Origin: Galerina marginata
Lineage: Eukaryota; Basidiomycota; Agaricomycetes; Agaricales; Galerinaceae
Reading direction: 5' to 3'
DNA length: 64,000 nucleotides
Assembly (NCBI GenBank): GCA_023014335.1
Contig: JAECYW010000011.1
Location: 248,001 to 312,000 of the forward strand
Shown here: positions 22,681-34,379 of the stretch, one piece after another
Numbering within the stretch: the stretch's first letter is position 1
How the letters are laid out: each line of letters begins with the position of its first letter
The notes under the pieces: generated by a model
Database searches by the model: none
What the model was told of the DNA's origin: nothing
What the model saw: the letters and a program-made list of their open reading frames with translations, nothing else
Made by a program: the position numbers and the translations under genes

Positions 22681-25060
22681 GATATCTGAGGATCCATCCA
22701 TCCTGTCATTCAGTCATCCTGTCAAGGAGCATCGGCTCTGTACGATAAATATTAAAATAGATTGACTCAGTTCGTGGTATATTGACTTCAATCTTGCTAT
22801 CCCCTTGCTATTTACTACACAGTTGTAATTTCATACTCAATTTATGTATTTAAACAACGAAACTAATGGGGTAAATCATATCGACAAATGTGCATTGGAA
22901 GGTATTCAATTATTGGGTGATGTTCGCGGGCTCTGTAAGATGCGCGCTTAAAATAGGGCACTATACTGAGTTTAATTATAGGTGACCATTATAGAGAAGG
23001 GATTGCAGGTTTGCAAATGTAATCAAGACGGTGGATGCTGAAAGCTAGAAACTCGCACACGGGGTTGACGCGATTCGAGTGATGAATTCCCGTCGGCGTT
23101 GTGTGACGATGATATGATATGATATGATTCGAGTTATAAAAGAAAGAGTCAATGAGGAAAAAGTGCCATTGGTCATTCAGGTACGTTACGGTAGCTTAAG
23201 CCAGGTACGGGGCACGGTGTGAGGTAGATGGCAGAAAAAAAACAAACAAACAGATCGAGAAAGTGCGAGGAACGAAGGAAGGTGTATATTTACTATTTTC
23301 TTCTCCTGGAAAAGGAGCGAGTACAACTAGTACCAATAAAGGTGTCTCGTCGGCAGCATCATCTGCTGACTTTCATTGACTTGGTCATAGAGTATTTCAT
23401 TCAAAGTTCTAAATGCAAACATAGACCTTTTATCTCTCACGCAATGTTTTCGTACTGGCTACATTTCCATTTACAGCACCAGCGACATTTTTTGTGAACC
23501 ACGATGGAAGGTGGTGGAGGAAATACCTTGACCGAATTACTACTTAGTCGTACTGGCCAAGCCTCAGAAGAACCTCACTAGCGACCAGGTATCTATCCAC
23601 GCATTGGAAGCTTTCACAGCTGTCGTCTAGAAAGGAAACTACGACCCATTCAATGAGATCAGCGTGTGGGAAGAATCCGCGCGTGTCGTAGGAATAAGAC
23701 TGCGTCAGGACAGCCGTAGTGCGGAACTCAAACTTGGGAATTATATACCGCTTATACCCCATCCATTTATCCATCCTGGCGCGCTATCTACTAACTTAAT
23801 AATATATTTTTTATTGCAAAGTGTTCATTAGAGGGTATTCAACTACTGGGTTTGAAGGTGACGCTTGCGGGCTCTATAGGATGCGCGCTTAAAATAGGTT
23901 TCATTGAATCACCAGCAGTCCTTACTGCGGCACGACCTTAATACCGAGTTTAAGTAAATATAAGTAACGATCAAGGAGGATGAATTGTACTGTCGCAAAT
24001 TAACTCGAGGCTAAAGTCGGAATCAAGTTCTACCGCGGTGGGCGGAGGTGTTATTCGGTGTGATCATATATAGTACATGGAGGAAAAATGAAAGAATCAG
24101 AACCAAATAAAGCATGAGAAAGTGCGTATAGTGTAGTCATATTCGGGTGGGTCAGGTACTTTAGGCTTGTTCTTGTAAGTGGACAAGTTGTGGAGGGGAT
24201 AGCAAGCAAAGCAACGAAACGGAGGATCGTGCGGCGAACAGCGAGTGGTTCGCAGGGAGGGGTCGTTGGGCTACGTTGAGTGGAGATGTAGCATGGACCG
24301 AGTACGAGAACGCTGCGTGTGAGATGGAAGGGTGCATGTACTTTGATTTTTATTTTTATTTTGATGTAAACGAGTGCAAGTGAGAGTATAAGTGGGTATA
24401 TTGGTACATGCAGGACAAAACGGGCTGGGGACGGAATGGAAATGTATGTGTGGGATGGCGTGAATGAGAGTTGAAAAGTGCGACGGCGTGGGTACGACTG
24501 CATGAGCGTATGTGAATGTCGTAAACGGAACTCGAACGGAGAAGATCAGAAGGAAGTAGAAAAGGAAAGGAAGAAATGAAGGGGAAAAAATGAAAAGGAA
24601 GAAATGAATGGAAGGGAAAAAACGTCCCAGATAGAAAGAAGAAAGAGCGGTAAGTAAGCAAAGACAGCACCACAGAATGAGAGAGAGATAGGATAGAACC
24701 ACCGTTATTAATATCACACGGAAAGACAGATGTGTCGTGCAAGGAGACCACTCACACCGAAGTGGGCGTCAATACCCAGGCCGGCGGGCAGGACCGAAGA
24801 TCGAGCTTGAGAAAAAAACACATTGCCTCATGCACATGCAGTGTCTCTGAATCACTGAATGACTTCCTGCCTTCGAGATGCCAGACATCAGGCAATCAAG
24901 CCAAGGACGAGAAGCGTGACGCCCAGAGAATCGCCCCGAGTCGATTCAGATGTTGTGGTGCCCATTCCCACTGCCACTATTCGAAGAGCGTCGGGTTGAG
25001 GTTTGGAATCGGTGTTGATATCGGTGGCGTCATAGATGACGTTGTGGCACGGAAATTGTA
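22681..25060. other. Repeat-rich intergenic, no gene seen
   Basis: About 22740-22980 and 23810-23960 are diverged units of a repeat that ends in 'gatgcgcgcttaaaatag'. Related units occur at 32.85-33.07 kb and inside the inverted repeats of the 33.4-38.4 kb element. About 23040-23330 and 24030-24330 are dispersed-repeat copies; a short (ATGAT)n run lies near 23108. No supported reading frame. Confidence 0.5.
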
Positions 25061-25069
25061 GGATAAACA

Positions 25070-25695
25070 GGCGAAGGGATGACAATGGACGATTGGAGGA
25101 ACCGCGGCATCGCCTCTGACCCCGAGTTGATGTTCCTGGTACTGATGATGGCGCTGCCTACTGAAGTGCTTAGGCCTTGGGTGGTGGAAGCAGAGGGGGT
25201 TGCATCTGGTGCAGCTGAAGCCTCGGTGTTGAGGGGCGGAGGATGGCTACGGCTCTGGTGGGCAGACTCAAGGGGGAGGCACTACCTTCGCATCCTCCGC
25301 ACCATCCTCCCTTTCATTCTCGCCGGGCTTTCGCTTCACCCGTCCCCGCCAGGCACCCGCCGCGGTAGATCCTGCACCTACTGCACAAGAACGGGCAGCC
25401 TTCGCGAGCCCGCACACCAGTCGGAGGTTGAGGACCGGCGGGCGGAAGATAGACCGGTCTGAGCAGTCCTCGTCCTCGTCCTCGTGTTCGTGTTCGTGTT
25501 CGTGGTCGAGCGCAGATATCGAGCGCGTGGCCATGTAAGACGAGCGAGAGGGCTGTGAGCAGACCGCGGGGGACGTTGTTATGGAAGTTCCCAGGAGCAG
25601 GAGCCGAAGGACGAGTGGCTGTCGATGGTGACGGAGACCTTTTTGTTAGGCAGGGTTGAAGGGCAGGCGGGCGTTGGGGCGTTGACGTTGACCAT
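25070..25695 (-). pseudogene. Decayed hypothetical gene, copy 2 (paralogue at 19.4-20.1 kb)
   Basis: See the entry at 19385-20098. This copy carries an expanded GTTCGT/GTCCTC-type hexamer run (25465-25505) that reads as an acidic Glu/His/Asp repeat on the minus strand next to the RPPVLNLR block. MVNVNA is at 25695. There is no intact frame across the locus, and the function is unknown. Confidence 0.3.
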
Positions 25696-25794
25696 CTTCC
25701 TGTTGGGCTGCGCTATTAGACACGGCGTCGCAGGGTTGAATGGAAGGAAGGAGTACGTACCCTTATTTTGAGCAAACAATGCTCGACATATATA

Positions 25795-25935
25795 CTCTCT
25801 TAAGTCGTAGCCTAGGGCAAGTCTGCACCCCCAAGGAGCAGTGGGCATACCTAGTCAGCGAGGGTATCAGCCCCGTCGCTCCCGCAGCTATTTCTCAGGA
25901 AGCCGTCGCTGATGATGTGCCTACAGCGCGCTAGA
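25795..25935 (+). pseudogene. Relic of phosphotransferase/kinase-like gene
   Basis: A block reading WAYLVSEGISPVAPAA, followed by AVADD, corresponds to WRYLVSERIDPIKPAD and AVARA of the intact gene at 51086. Only this part of exon 1 remains. Confidence 0.6.
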
Positions 25936-28900
25936 GCCGTGCTAAAAGACCACAATTCAGCACTCAGCGGCCGTAAGGAAAGGCTGTGAGGTGCAATTTG
26001 GGTTCAGAGGGTACAACAAAAATAATTAACCAAGTGGCGAGGGTCGGGGTACGAAGTCGGAAGCGGGACCATGGCTGTAAACACCAAGTAAACACCGGAG
26101 ACGGCGGTAGACGAGGTTCGAGAACGAGGCAGACGTCGCAAACGACGAAGCCAACTTTTGGGGGTGGTAAGAAAGTCAAAAAGTCGGATTTTCGAGAGTA
26201 GACTCGGAACACAATTCATTACCAGTAACCGACGATACAGGAGGCTTTTAACAGTGAAGAAATTGTCCGAGATTGAGCAAAAAAATAGAATTAGAACATG
26301 TGGATACAGAAAATTAAACTGACATAAGGAAATGAAAAACGCCACCCAACGAGTCAGAAAAAAGGGGGAAGATGAAAGTAAATAAGAAATGGTTTACCTA
26401 ACAATAGGTACTAGGAAAGGTCGCGAGGTCGAAACGGCCGTTACGACTCTGTTACGAGACCCTTTAGGGATCGTTCTTGTACCCCAGAAGCCAGTTTCGT
26501 TCCCACAATACGAGTACATTTGCCCCCGATTAGGAAGGCATGCTTGGTAATCAGTAAGCACAGCCGCCAACTTGATGTCGCTAGACGATTGGTAGACGAA
26601 GGTGGTTTGCTACTGGGCAGCCCGCGTGGCTGGTGCATAGATGGGACTGGCAGCGCACATCTCAGTCAACCAGCTTGTCATCCAAAACTACGTTGAGTCT
26701 ATCACTTCGTCTGAATTCCTTCCCACCGTTCTCAACTTCGCTTCTAAACTTCGTCTTCCTATTTTTACAGCTGTTCAACGCTTCCAGCACACGTGTAAGC
26801 GACACTAAGCCACCCTCGCCATCGAGAAAATCGCTGTATGAAACCTGAGGACAGATGCACCTTTTAAGGTGCGCAGTCAATGATTGGCGCACTGGTGAGA
26901 CGTCATTCAGATCCCATAGCCTTCGCAGTATTCAAACTCTCGGGAAGTAGTATATACTTTCCAGCAATCACATTCACACGTGCATTATTTGTCGATGCGA
27001 CACCGACGGAATGATATTGGCATGGCGTGTTTTTGTGGGGGGTTTCGAGTTAGAATGGCTTGAGGACAACTAGCAGAGGTACGCTGCGTTCATCCATTTA
27101 TATGATTTAACCTGTTATATTTGCATGCAGTTACCTGATGGATTGTACCCGACGGTCTCTGCTATTTTGCGTGTCTTATCCGAGCACTTCACGCTGATTT
27201 CCGGCGCCACATTTTGACTGATTTCGGGATAGGCGGTAGTAGGAGTATGGGTACGAGAGAGACGCGAGCATGGCTTCACTGTTTCGTGACTGAACACATT
27301 GAATCAGCATTTGCGTTTTTGCCAACTCTGCCCTGGCTTCTTGCTGGTTCTGTCTAGCATTGGCAATCCGTTCTTTGGGTTCATCGAGGGTGAGATTTCA
27401 GACTTCAATTCAGACAATTTTAAAGAAGCACTCTCTCAGTCGTTCTGATAAAATGAATATTATATAGTTCACTCTAGTTTTGAGCTGCCAATTTTGTGTG
27501 TATAAGTAGGCTGTACTACTTGTCGAATCGATATTTCAAGAGATAACTTGCAGTGTTCGCTAACCATGGGGCTCCACGGACCACGGCCCAGCCATTCCAC
27601 TTCGGCTCAAGTCGGGGTTCTGGGGTCCAACAAAAATGATAAGTGGAGGCCGAGAGTCGAGGTACAAAGTCAGGACTGAGAGCAAGGCAGTAAACATCCG
27701 AGACAGCTGAGAAAGCGGTTCAAGAGCAAGGGCTGCGAGGCGGATGTGCAAGAGGTATGTAAAGGCAGCTGAGGACAAGGTAAAGAATGATAAGTGATCA
27801 AAATTAAGAGAGAAAGTTTGGGGTGTCATTCACTGAAGGTGGACACCGGTATAGGATTGAATAGTGTAGAAAATGGCTAAAGCAAAAGTAGGCTTAGCAG
27901 GGTCGTTTCGAAAAAGGCCTCTAGTAAGGCGGTCACTGTTGAGGGGCTGTGTTCGGCACAGAATGCGAAGTAAGCGGTAAAGGACCTACAGCAACTTGAA
28001 GTTCCGAGTTTGGACTTCGGAGCGCACATAGGTCTGAGAGGCACTAATTACATACACAATAATCTTTTCAAATGCGTTGTCAGCAATTGGAAGGTATTCA
28101 TTCTTAGGGGTTGACGTTGTCGTCATCCCCGATCCGGCCTTTAATCTATAATCATTATCTACATTACTTGTCTACAACTTGGCCACCGATGACCTTCGAG
28201 CTATTACTCGATGGGCACGCACAACATCTGAGGCTGCGGATGCCCAGAGGGCTGAAGAGGGAGCCAATTCCTCGAAGCTGAATACCCCAAAGACAGATGC
28301 TGCAGTCGCAGGGGATGTCGACAGCCTGCAGACAGCAAGCCTTACAGAGAAGTCACCGCGGGCAGTGCGAAAGCGTCAGGTTTTGTAGACAGGGGTTGAC
28401 AAATAATTAGGGCGCAGTGCACTTCTTTTAATCACCTGCATCTGCTCAAGCGTCAAGTGGATGCTGCGGTGATGGTCGTTGGCAATGGCATTACAGGGAA
28501 AGTACTTGATGAAGTTGTGTGTATTGGGGCGGCGGGATGGACAAAGTGAGGAAAAGGAGAGGGCAAGTGGTGGTCAGGAGTCAAGATCAACACTGTTGAT
28601 GTCTGTTGACCTGACCGACCTGAGGCTGGCTTCGGCTCGGCTTAAATTCGGGCGGCAGAAAGAACCATGTGATTCCACATACGGAGAGCCATTTCCGACT
28701 CGATTATGGGGCCTGTTAACCTCGAATAAATATGAGGAATTGTCCTCAAAAGATTGACCCAAAGACAGATACACTTGAATAAAAAAGGGCGTACACATCA
28801 GACTGCCATGATCCATCAATCCCCGCTTCTGACAACTTCTCCTTCTCCGCTGTACGATTCACACATCTAGCAGGAGTACCCATGGTGTTTTTTTTATTTC

Positions 28901-30049
28901 GCTCTGTCCTTAGCCGAGTCAAGCAGCGAAGAGCTGCGATGAATAAAATCAGTTTGATTACATATAGGCAGAGAGAAGAGAAGTTGCGCCTCTACCTATA
29001 CCTGCCTTACAGGCTGAAGTTGCTTCCCGTATTGTGTAGTTTGTTCGGGTGGTTGTACATATGGATTGTCACGGGTATGGCAACCTGTGCGGGTTGGGGT
29101 GCGGATTTTACCGAGGTATGGGTACAGGTAGGTGATTTTGTACCCTACAAAAATCCGTACCCCGGATGCGGGTTGGCGGGCCAGGTGCTGAGTTTGAACT
29201 GGGCGCTTAATCGGCGCCAACACGAGAAAAGACCGTAAATTCTTTAATTTAGCATGCAATGTTTGGTAATTTTGAGGGTAAGGTAGCGCTGTAAATACAC
29301 GAACATCAAGAGGAAGTTATTTCGTGCATAGCTCAAAGGAATTAGGTTTTCCACACGAAGGTTTTGTTACCGGAGGCATTTTGAAAAATGTCTCTGGTAA
29401 GACAAGCTCCGATAAATGAGCACATTTCAAAATCTATTCCTTTGATTTACCAAACTTTAGATGCATAGAATTAATTAAACTACTATTTAGTACGTATAGT
29501 ACGAGAATTACGGATGACCCATCAACTCTACCTTCAATCTTGCTTGAGAACTTATTTGGACTCGAGGAGAACCTAAAGTTGGCAGTTTTACGTCTGTCCT
29601 TAGTGTACCCCTTGATGTAGCCGGTGTTAGAGTTAGAGTTCCCGATTCGGGTATCTATACATGTTATCATTAGATATCTCATCCTTCCCTTTGTTCGTAT
29701 TCCGAATCCTTCTTTATCTCTTACCGCCATGTTGTTGCACGCTTATGCGACACCTTGCCTTTCATATTCCAATACCCGATAGCCAGCAAATTTAATCTTG
29801 ATAGTCGGCGTATCTCTGGCACTCCGCTATCGCTTAATTATGATATGGATGAGATGACCAAACGGATTCAACTCACGCATTCCCTTCCACATTCCCCCAC
29901 CTTCTGATGGTTTAACCTGTTTCCAGGTCTCAATGAGGGGTCTCGTACATGCCACGCGCAGCGTTGGCCCGCACCGCCAGTAAAATAGATTCCTGAGGAG
30001 AGATTTCCGGGTGACAAGAGATGGGCATGAGGAGAAGTTGGGGTGAAAG
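25936..30049. other. Intergenic with small repeats, no supported gene
   Basis: About 26030-26170 and 27610-27770 are diverged copies of one repeat. About 27890-28040 resembles sequence just upstream of the kinase-like relics (20400-20520, 30180-30260). A plus-strand frame at 28179-28388 (69 codons) and one at 28882-29238 (118 codons, hydrophobic middle) have no recognisable features. 29020-29200 contains GGGTA-rich direct and inverted stretches that look repetitive. Nothing here can be called with confidence. Confidence 0.45.
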
Positions 30050-30319
30050 TAGATGTCGGAAGAGGCGAACAACACGCCGAATCTTCGACGAACAATGGAG
30101 TGTGGTGCATGAAGTGACTAAAGCAGTCGTGGGTTTGGCAGGTTTTGGAAAGGGCTTCGGTTTGGCTTCGGTAATAATTATTTAATACGGACCCGCAGTG
30201 GCTGTGTCCGGCACGGAAAGCGAAATAAGCGGTATGGGCGCCTATCGCGAAATCGGCTTTGGAGCACGCAGAGCACAGGGGCGTTCATCATAGCTAAGGC
30301 TTTACTCAAGTACAGTGAC

Positions 30320-30563
30320 TGCCACGTCACCTTCTCCCTCTGGTCTCACGCTCGGAGCGGTAGGAGGCGGTCGTCCCCGTCATCAACTATTCAAGGACTT
30401 CCAACTCGTACGACTTCTCAAGCTTGGAGACATTGCCGAACGACATGAACCAGATGATAAGCTGGCGTTGTTTGAATCAGAACTCCATCGCAAATTGGCT
30501 TGTCCAATCGTGGATCATGGTATGTCAGAATATCCCCCAACTGCTGTCGGACTCTGTCCCTAA
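30320..30563 (+). pseudogene. Relic of phosphotransferase/kinase-like gene
   Basis: The frame reads SGLTLGAVGGGRPRHQLFKD, matching the SGLTLGSVGGGRLRHQVFKD block of the intact gene at 51086. It then diverges and ends at 30563. Upstream and downstream exons are not found. Confidence 0.65.
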
Positions 30564-30972
30564 ACGACCCACACATGAAGTAAATAAATCTCTACTAAAT
30601 AGTACAATAACTATCGGACTGGTTCTCGGACTGCAGAACAATAAAATTTGAATAGCCCATACTCATACTGCCTGAAAGAAATGTAAAAGCACAAAGAGTA
30701 AATTTCGTTAGAACCGTGTCAGTTGATTGTTTTTAAGTCACTTCATGAGAAGATCATCTAACCCCAATTTTTCATCCCGTAGTTTCGCCGAAGTAGTAAG
30801 CAGTTTAATTCGAATACGCTTCCCATGGTGGGGTAAAAATACATCTTATATTTGTGATCTCGAAAATTCCTTTCCCATTGACTGATTCGTTCTCATTTCT
30901 TTTTTGAACGGACATCCTGGAGGAGTTTGTCATTCCTTGCTGATGTTGTAGGGTGTGTGACATACCTTGAAG

Positions 30973-31480
30973 CTAACCGAGGACATTGATGGAAGCTGTC
31001 CCAGGGGTGAAGCAAAAGTTATTGTCGAGACGTGTACCGCACGAGTCGTAGAAATTGCAGCTACCCACGCAGCCCCCGCGGTCGCAGAATGCGACATTCT
31101 GAGTGGCCGAGAGACAATTGGTATCAGGAGCATCGAGGCAGGCCGCGCCGCCATTGTAAACAGTACAGGGCCCGCCGCAAACGTTGTCTACCCTGTCGCT
31201 ACAGTAAGTAACAATCGTGTTGAGAGCAGCCCGTGGGGTGAGCGCATTGACTGGTTGTCCGATGAAGGTAATGTTGGCGTCGGTGGTGGCTAACCAATGT
31301 TTAAACTGGTCGATGGAAATCAAGTAGCTGGGGACCTTTGAACAAACGTCAGCGTTCCCGTACCATTGCATAACCCGTGAAACTCTTTGAACTCACTGCA
31401 TTTGGTGCCGGCGTTGGATTGGCCGTGACCAGGCCACCGGCGGCGACGATTAAGGCAGTTAAAAGTGCGGTGAAGTGCAT
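30973..31480 (-). CDS. Secreted 10-cysteine protein 2
   Basis: Two exons: 31480-31397 and 31335-30973, with a 61-nt phase-0 intron. The product is 148 residues. It is the paralogue of the protein at 21.1-21.6 kb: same signal peptide start (MHFTALLTALIVA), same PTPAP linker and same ten cysteines (VCGGPC, AFCDRGGC and others). Most differences lie in exposed-looking segments, for example around SCNFYDSCG. Keeping the frame, intron and cysteines after duplication suggests that both copies are under selection. The family is not recognised; a secreted effector-like or cell-wall role is possible but unproven. Confidence 0.85.
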
Positions 31481-31534
31481 ATTGGTGCCTATTATTCGAT
31501 AGTTACTGCCATCTTGTAGTGTGGAAGACCAGTA

Positions 31535-31540
31535 TTTATA
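31535..31540 (-). promoter_or_regulatory. TATA element of secreted protein 2
   Basis: TATAAA on the minus strand, about 55 bp before the start codon, at the same place as in the paralogue. Confidence 0.6.
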
Positions 31541-32138
31541 CTATTCTAGAGTTCTCGATATAGACATCGAAGTCGATATTGCAGCACTAGACTTCAATAA
31601 AAGCTCGGGCACTACTGTAAATACAGCAGGTTTCGAAACACATGGTCACCACCGAGCTCATAAAATTTCAGCCCGAAATTTGGTCTGATATTCCAGCTAT
31701 AGAATCACATTTGGGGTATCATTTCCATCAGCGATTCCATGGAATGTCAGTTCGGCTCCAACATTACAAAAAGCATTCAGTTTGGTAGACCTTTGAAGAT
31801 CGTGTTCACAGAACTTTGCTTCTTTGAGTCACTGCTCCTGAGGTGTTGGAATATTATTTCAGCCGTTAACCTCTTTTGAGGCTTTTTAAAATGAATGTGA
31901 AAACTTTTTGGTTAACCAGCTGACGGGAATTTAGATATTATAATCTCGTAGATACGTAAACTTGCTGTGTAAAGTCCAGAAACATCGGGTATTCGTCCCA
32001 GCTTCGAAGCCTTAGGGTGCCAGTCAGCTAACTATCAATGAACCTTTACAGGTCATAATTCAGTTCGTAGAAGCCCTATATCTAGGGTAGAACAGGGAAC
32101 ATCGTGTATCGACCTTGCTTCGATGGCCTAGGATACAA

Positions 32139-32419
32139 CATCAGTATTCAAGCATTTTAGTTTCCACGGGTTTCTCAACCTGAAAAACCGCCAAAAACCG
32201 TAAAAAACCGTCGAAACTGGAAACCTGGAAACCTATGTCCCCATTTCAGGAAACCTGTCCCTGGCTCGTCGCACCGATTATTCTGGCCCTTTCCAACCCT
32301 GACTGGACCCTTTTCTAAATGTAGTATAACTTCCCTTTCCAGGGTTTTCAGGTTTCCGGAAACCCAGAAAGCCAAGAAAACCGGCAAAAACCGGAAACTA
32401 AATTGCCGTTTTGCTGATG
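32139..32419. mobile_element. 281-bp non-autonomous inverted-repeat element, copy b
   Basis: Nearly identical to 9278-9558. The duplicated partner region P has the unoccupied site around 22250-22265. Comparing the two suggests a 2-bp duplication (AA) at this insertion. Near-identity of two copies 23 kb apart implies recent movement, or recent gene conversion. Confidence 0.85.
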
Positions 32420-32790
32420 AAACCCCTGAACCCCGAGCCCTTTCCACGGCTTATATATCTCTCCTCTGCTATATGCACTGTCGGTGTTGGTTTTTGAGGA
32501 GTGGAATAGATTCCAAGCTCAAGTGGGAAACCGCGGGGAGGCGCTATTCTTAGACACCTACCATGGCGCCAAGGAACATCGCGAACCGTCCTTGCTTCGA
32601 TATCCTATAATGCAACCCCTTGTAGCCCGAGCCCTTTCGCGGCTTAAGTAGCTGACCTCTAATATATCCCGTCGGCGTTGGTTCTCCGGGGAATGGAATA
32701 GATTCCAAAATTAAGTAGGAAACCGCGGAGATGCGCTTTTTTCTTAGACACCTGACATTTACCTGCATAGGACCCCGCCGGTTATACTTC

Positions 32791-32814
32791 ATCCATCCAT
32801 CCATCCATCCATCC
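32791..32814. repeat. (ATCC)6 microsatellite
   Basis: Six ATCC units. The partner site in block P (22692-22700) has only two. Confidence 0.9.
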
Positions 32815-33398
32815 TGTCATCGCGTCAACGAACATTCTCCCCGTTGGATGAGTGTTAAAATAGATTGACTCAGTTTTCGTGGTGTATTGCCTTGAATTTT
32901 GCTATCCCCATGCTATGTATCTCCTTGCTATTGACTACACAGTTGTAATTTCATGGCCAATGCTATTGGTATAAGTTACATTGAAAAATGTGCATTAGAG
33001 GGTATTCAACTATTGTGTGATGCTCGCGGGCTCTGTAGGATACGCGCTTATAATAAGATTCATTGAATTACGTTGAAGCAATTCGGGCAAGGCGTGCGCG
33101 TAGGCTTCGGGTGATCATGATATGATATAAATAGAGTTGTAAAAGGAGGAAATCAAATGAGGCATCAGAAGCGAGTGGTCATTCAGGTGTGGTAAGGTAA
33201 TTTAATCCGAGTACGTGGACACTCTGTGGGGGTGGATAGCAAAGCAAACAATCAATACAGAGAGATTGAGAAAATGCGAGGAACAGAGTGGGAAGGATCG
33301 TAATAACTTGAAGTTAAGCCAAGAAAGGCAAATGGTATCATAAACCGGTATAAACTTAGTACTTTCTTCGCCCAACGACACCTGTAGCAGCCATACTC

Positions 33399-34122
33399 AT
33401 GTATGAAACACTGCCTTTTTGCAGTGAGTCCTCATACATCCAGACTGTGTTTTTGCAGTCTGCCATTTTGCAGTCCCTATATAGTATGCTCTTCTAGGGT
33501 GGTTGGGCAGGCTGGGGGCGGGTGTATGGGTGCTCTAGGGTGGCGGGGGATAGTAAATATATGTAAACAATGTCCCCCATGATGTCGGGCACTGTATAAT
33601 AGGTGCTGCTCATCATTTGGGCGCTTTTGGGCGCCTTTAGGCGCGGGAATAAATCTTGCAGGGTCCCCAAATATTGAGAGCAATTAAAATTAGCTGCTGC
33701 TCGTCATTGGGGGCGGGTTTCGGGGCTGAAAAAGCGCCAGGGGGTATATATTAGTGCCCACATTCCATCTGGGATGTCAGTCACCCCGTCGGGGGGGCGG
33801 GACACACCTAACTCGAATCTGCAACGGATTCCATGAGTCCCGACGGGGTCCTAGTTCCATTTTCGGAAGCGTCCCGCGCCTTTTCGGTTCCTTTTGGATG
33901 AGCGATAAAAATAGATTTGGTTGGTTTTCGTGCTTTATTCCCTTCATTTTTTCCCTCCCTTCACTTCTCAATCCATATTCGTAGTGCCCTTGTAAATACG
34001 AACCTAATGATATAATTTTTATTGGGAAATGTGTACTGGAAGTGGTCAAACAAATGAATAATATTTACGGGTACCGTAGGATGAGTGTTATAAATAGATT
34101 TCTACCAAATGTCTACCGTTTT
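33399..34122 (+). repeat. Left inverted repeat of the 5-kb element
   Basis: Pairs with 37659-38382. Its inner third (33880-34110) is homologous to the dispersed unit at 22740-22980 and 32850-33070, with shared landmarks 'aatagatt', 'acctaatg', 'aatgtgtactgga' and 'gtaggatgagtgtta'. Confidence 0.85.
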
Positions 34123-34331
34123 TGCCTTATCCCGAGCTCAGTTTCTCTTTCCCTTCACTTGTGTAGACACAGCTGGAATTCACAGACAATTTTGAATATA
34201 ATGATGCTAAATTTATAGCTCAACACCCAGGGGAAGGCTTTATTTTCGAGTTATGTAGGATGATTAAATTATATTAATATCGGTCTATGTACAACAGTAT
34301 ATCTACGTATAGGGACAGCGTTAACAAGTCT

Positions 34332-34370
34332 GTATCGTGAGGAGACAATGACTGTGTCTCCTCGCGATAC
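34332..34370. other. Strong hairpin, 16-bp stem and 7-nt loop
   Basis: GTATCGTGAGGAGACA and TGTCTCCTCGCGATAC pair with one G-T wobble around the loop ATGACTG. It lies about 210 bp inside the left inverted repeat. It could be a terminator-like fold, a protein site or the footprint of another small element. Confidence 0.7.
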
Positions 34371-34379
34371 TTACTCATT

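Larger units (their letters stand above)
20320..23240. repeat. Segmental duplication P (partner at about 30.05-33.29 kb)
   Basis: The order kinase-like relic, secreted-protein gene, its upstream flank and a short-tandem-unit region is repeated at 30.05-33.29 kb in the same orientation. Similar blocks include 20330-20520 with 30060-30260, 21100-21660 with 30970-31545, 21720-22160 with 31590-32010, and 22170-22260 with 32040-32130. Confidence 0.8.
30050..33290. repeat. Segmental duplication R (partner at 20.32-23.24 kb)
   Basis: Second copy of the P block, same orientation. It contains the 281-bp transposon at 32139, which P lacks. Confidence 0.8.

Noticed and set aside
28882..29238. Membrane protein of 118 residues
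   Set aside because: Most of the frame lies in a GGGTA-rich stretch that looks repetitive. No start context or homologue was recognised.
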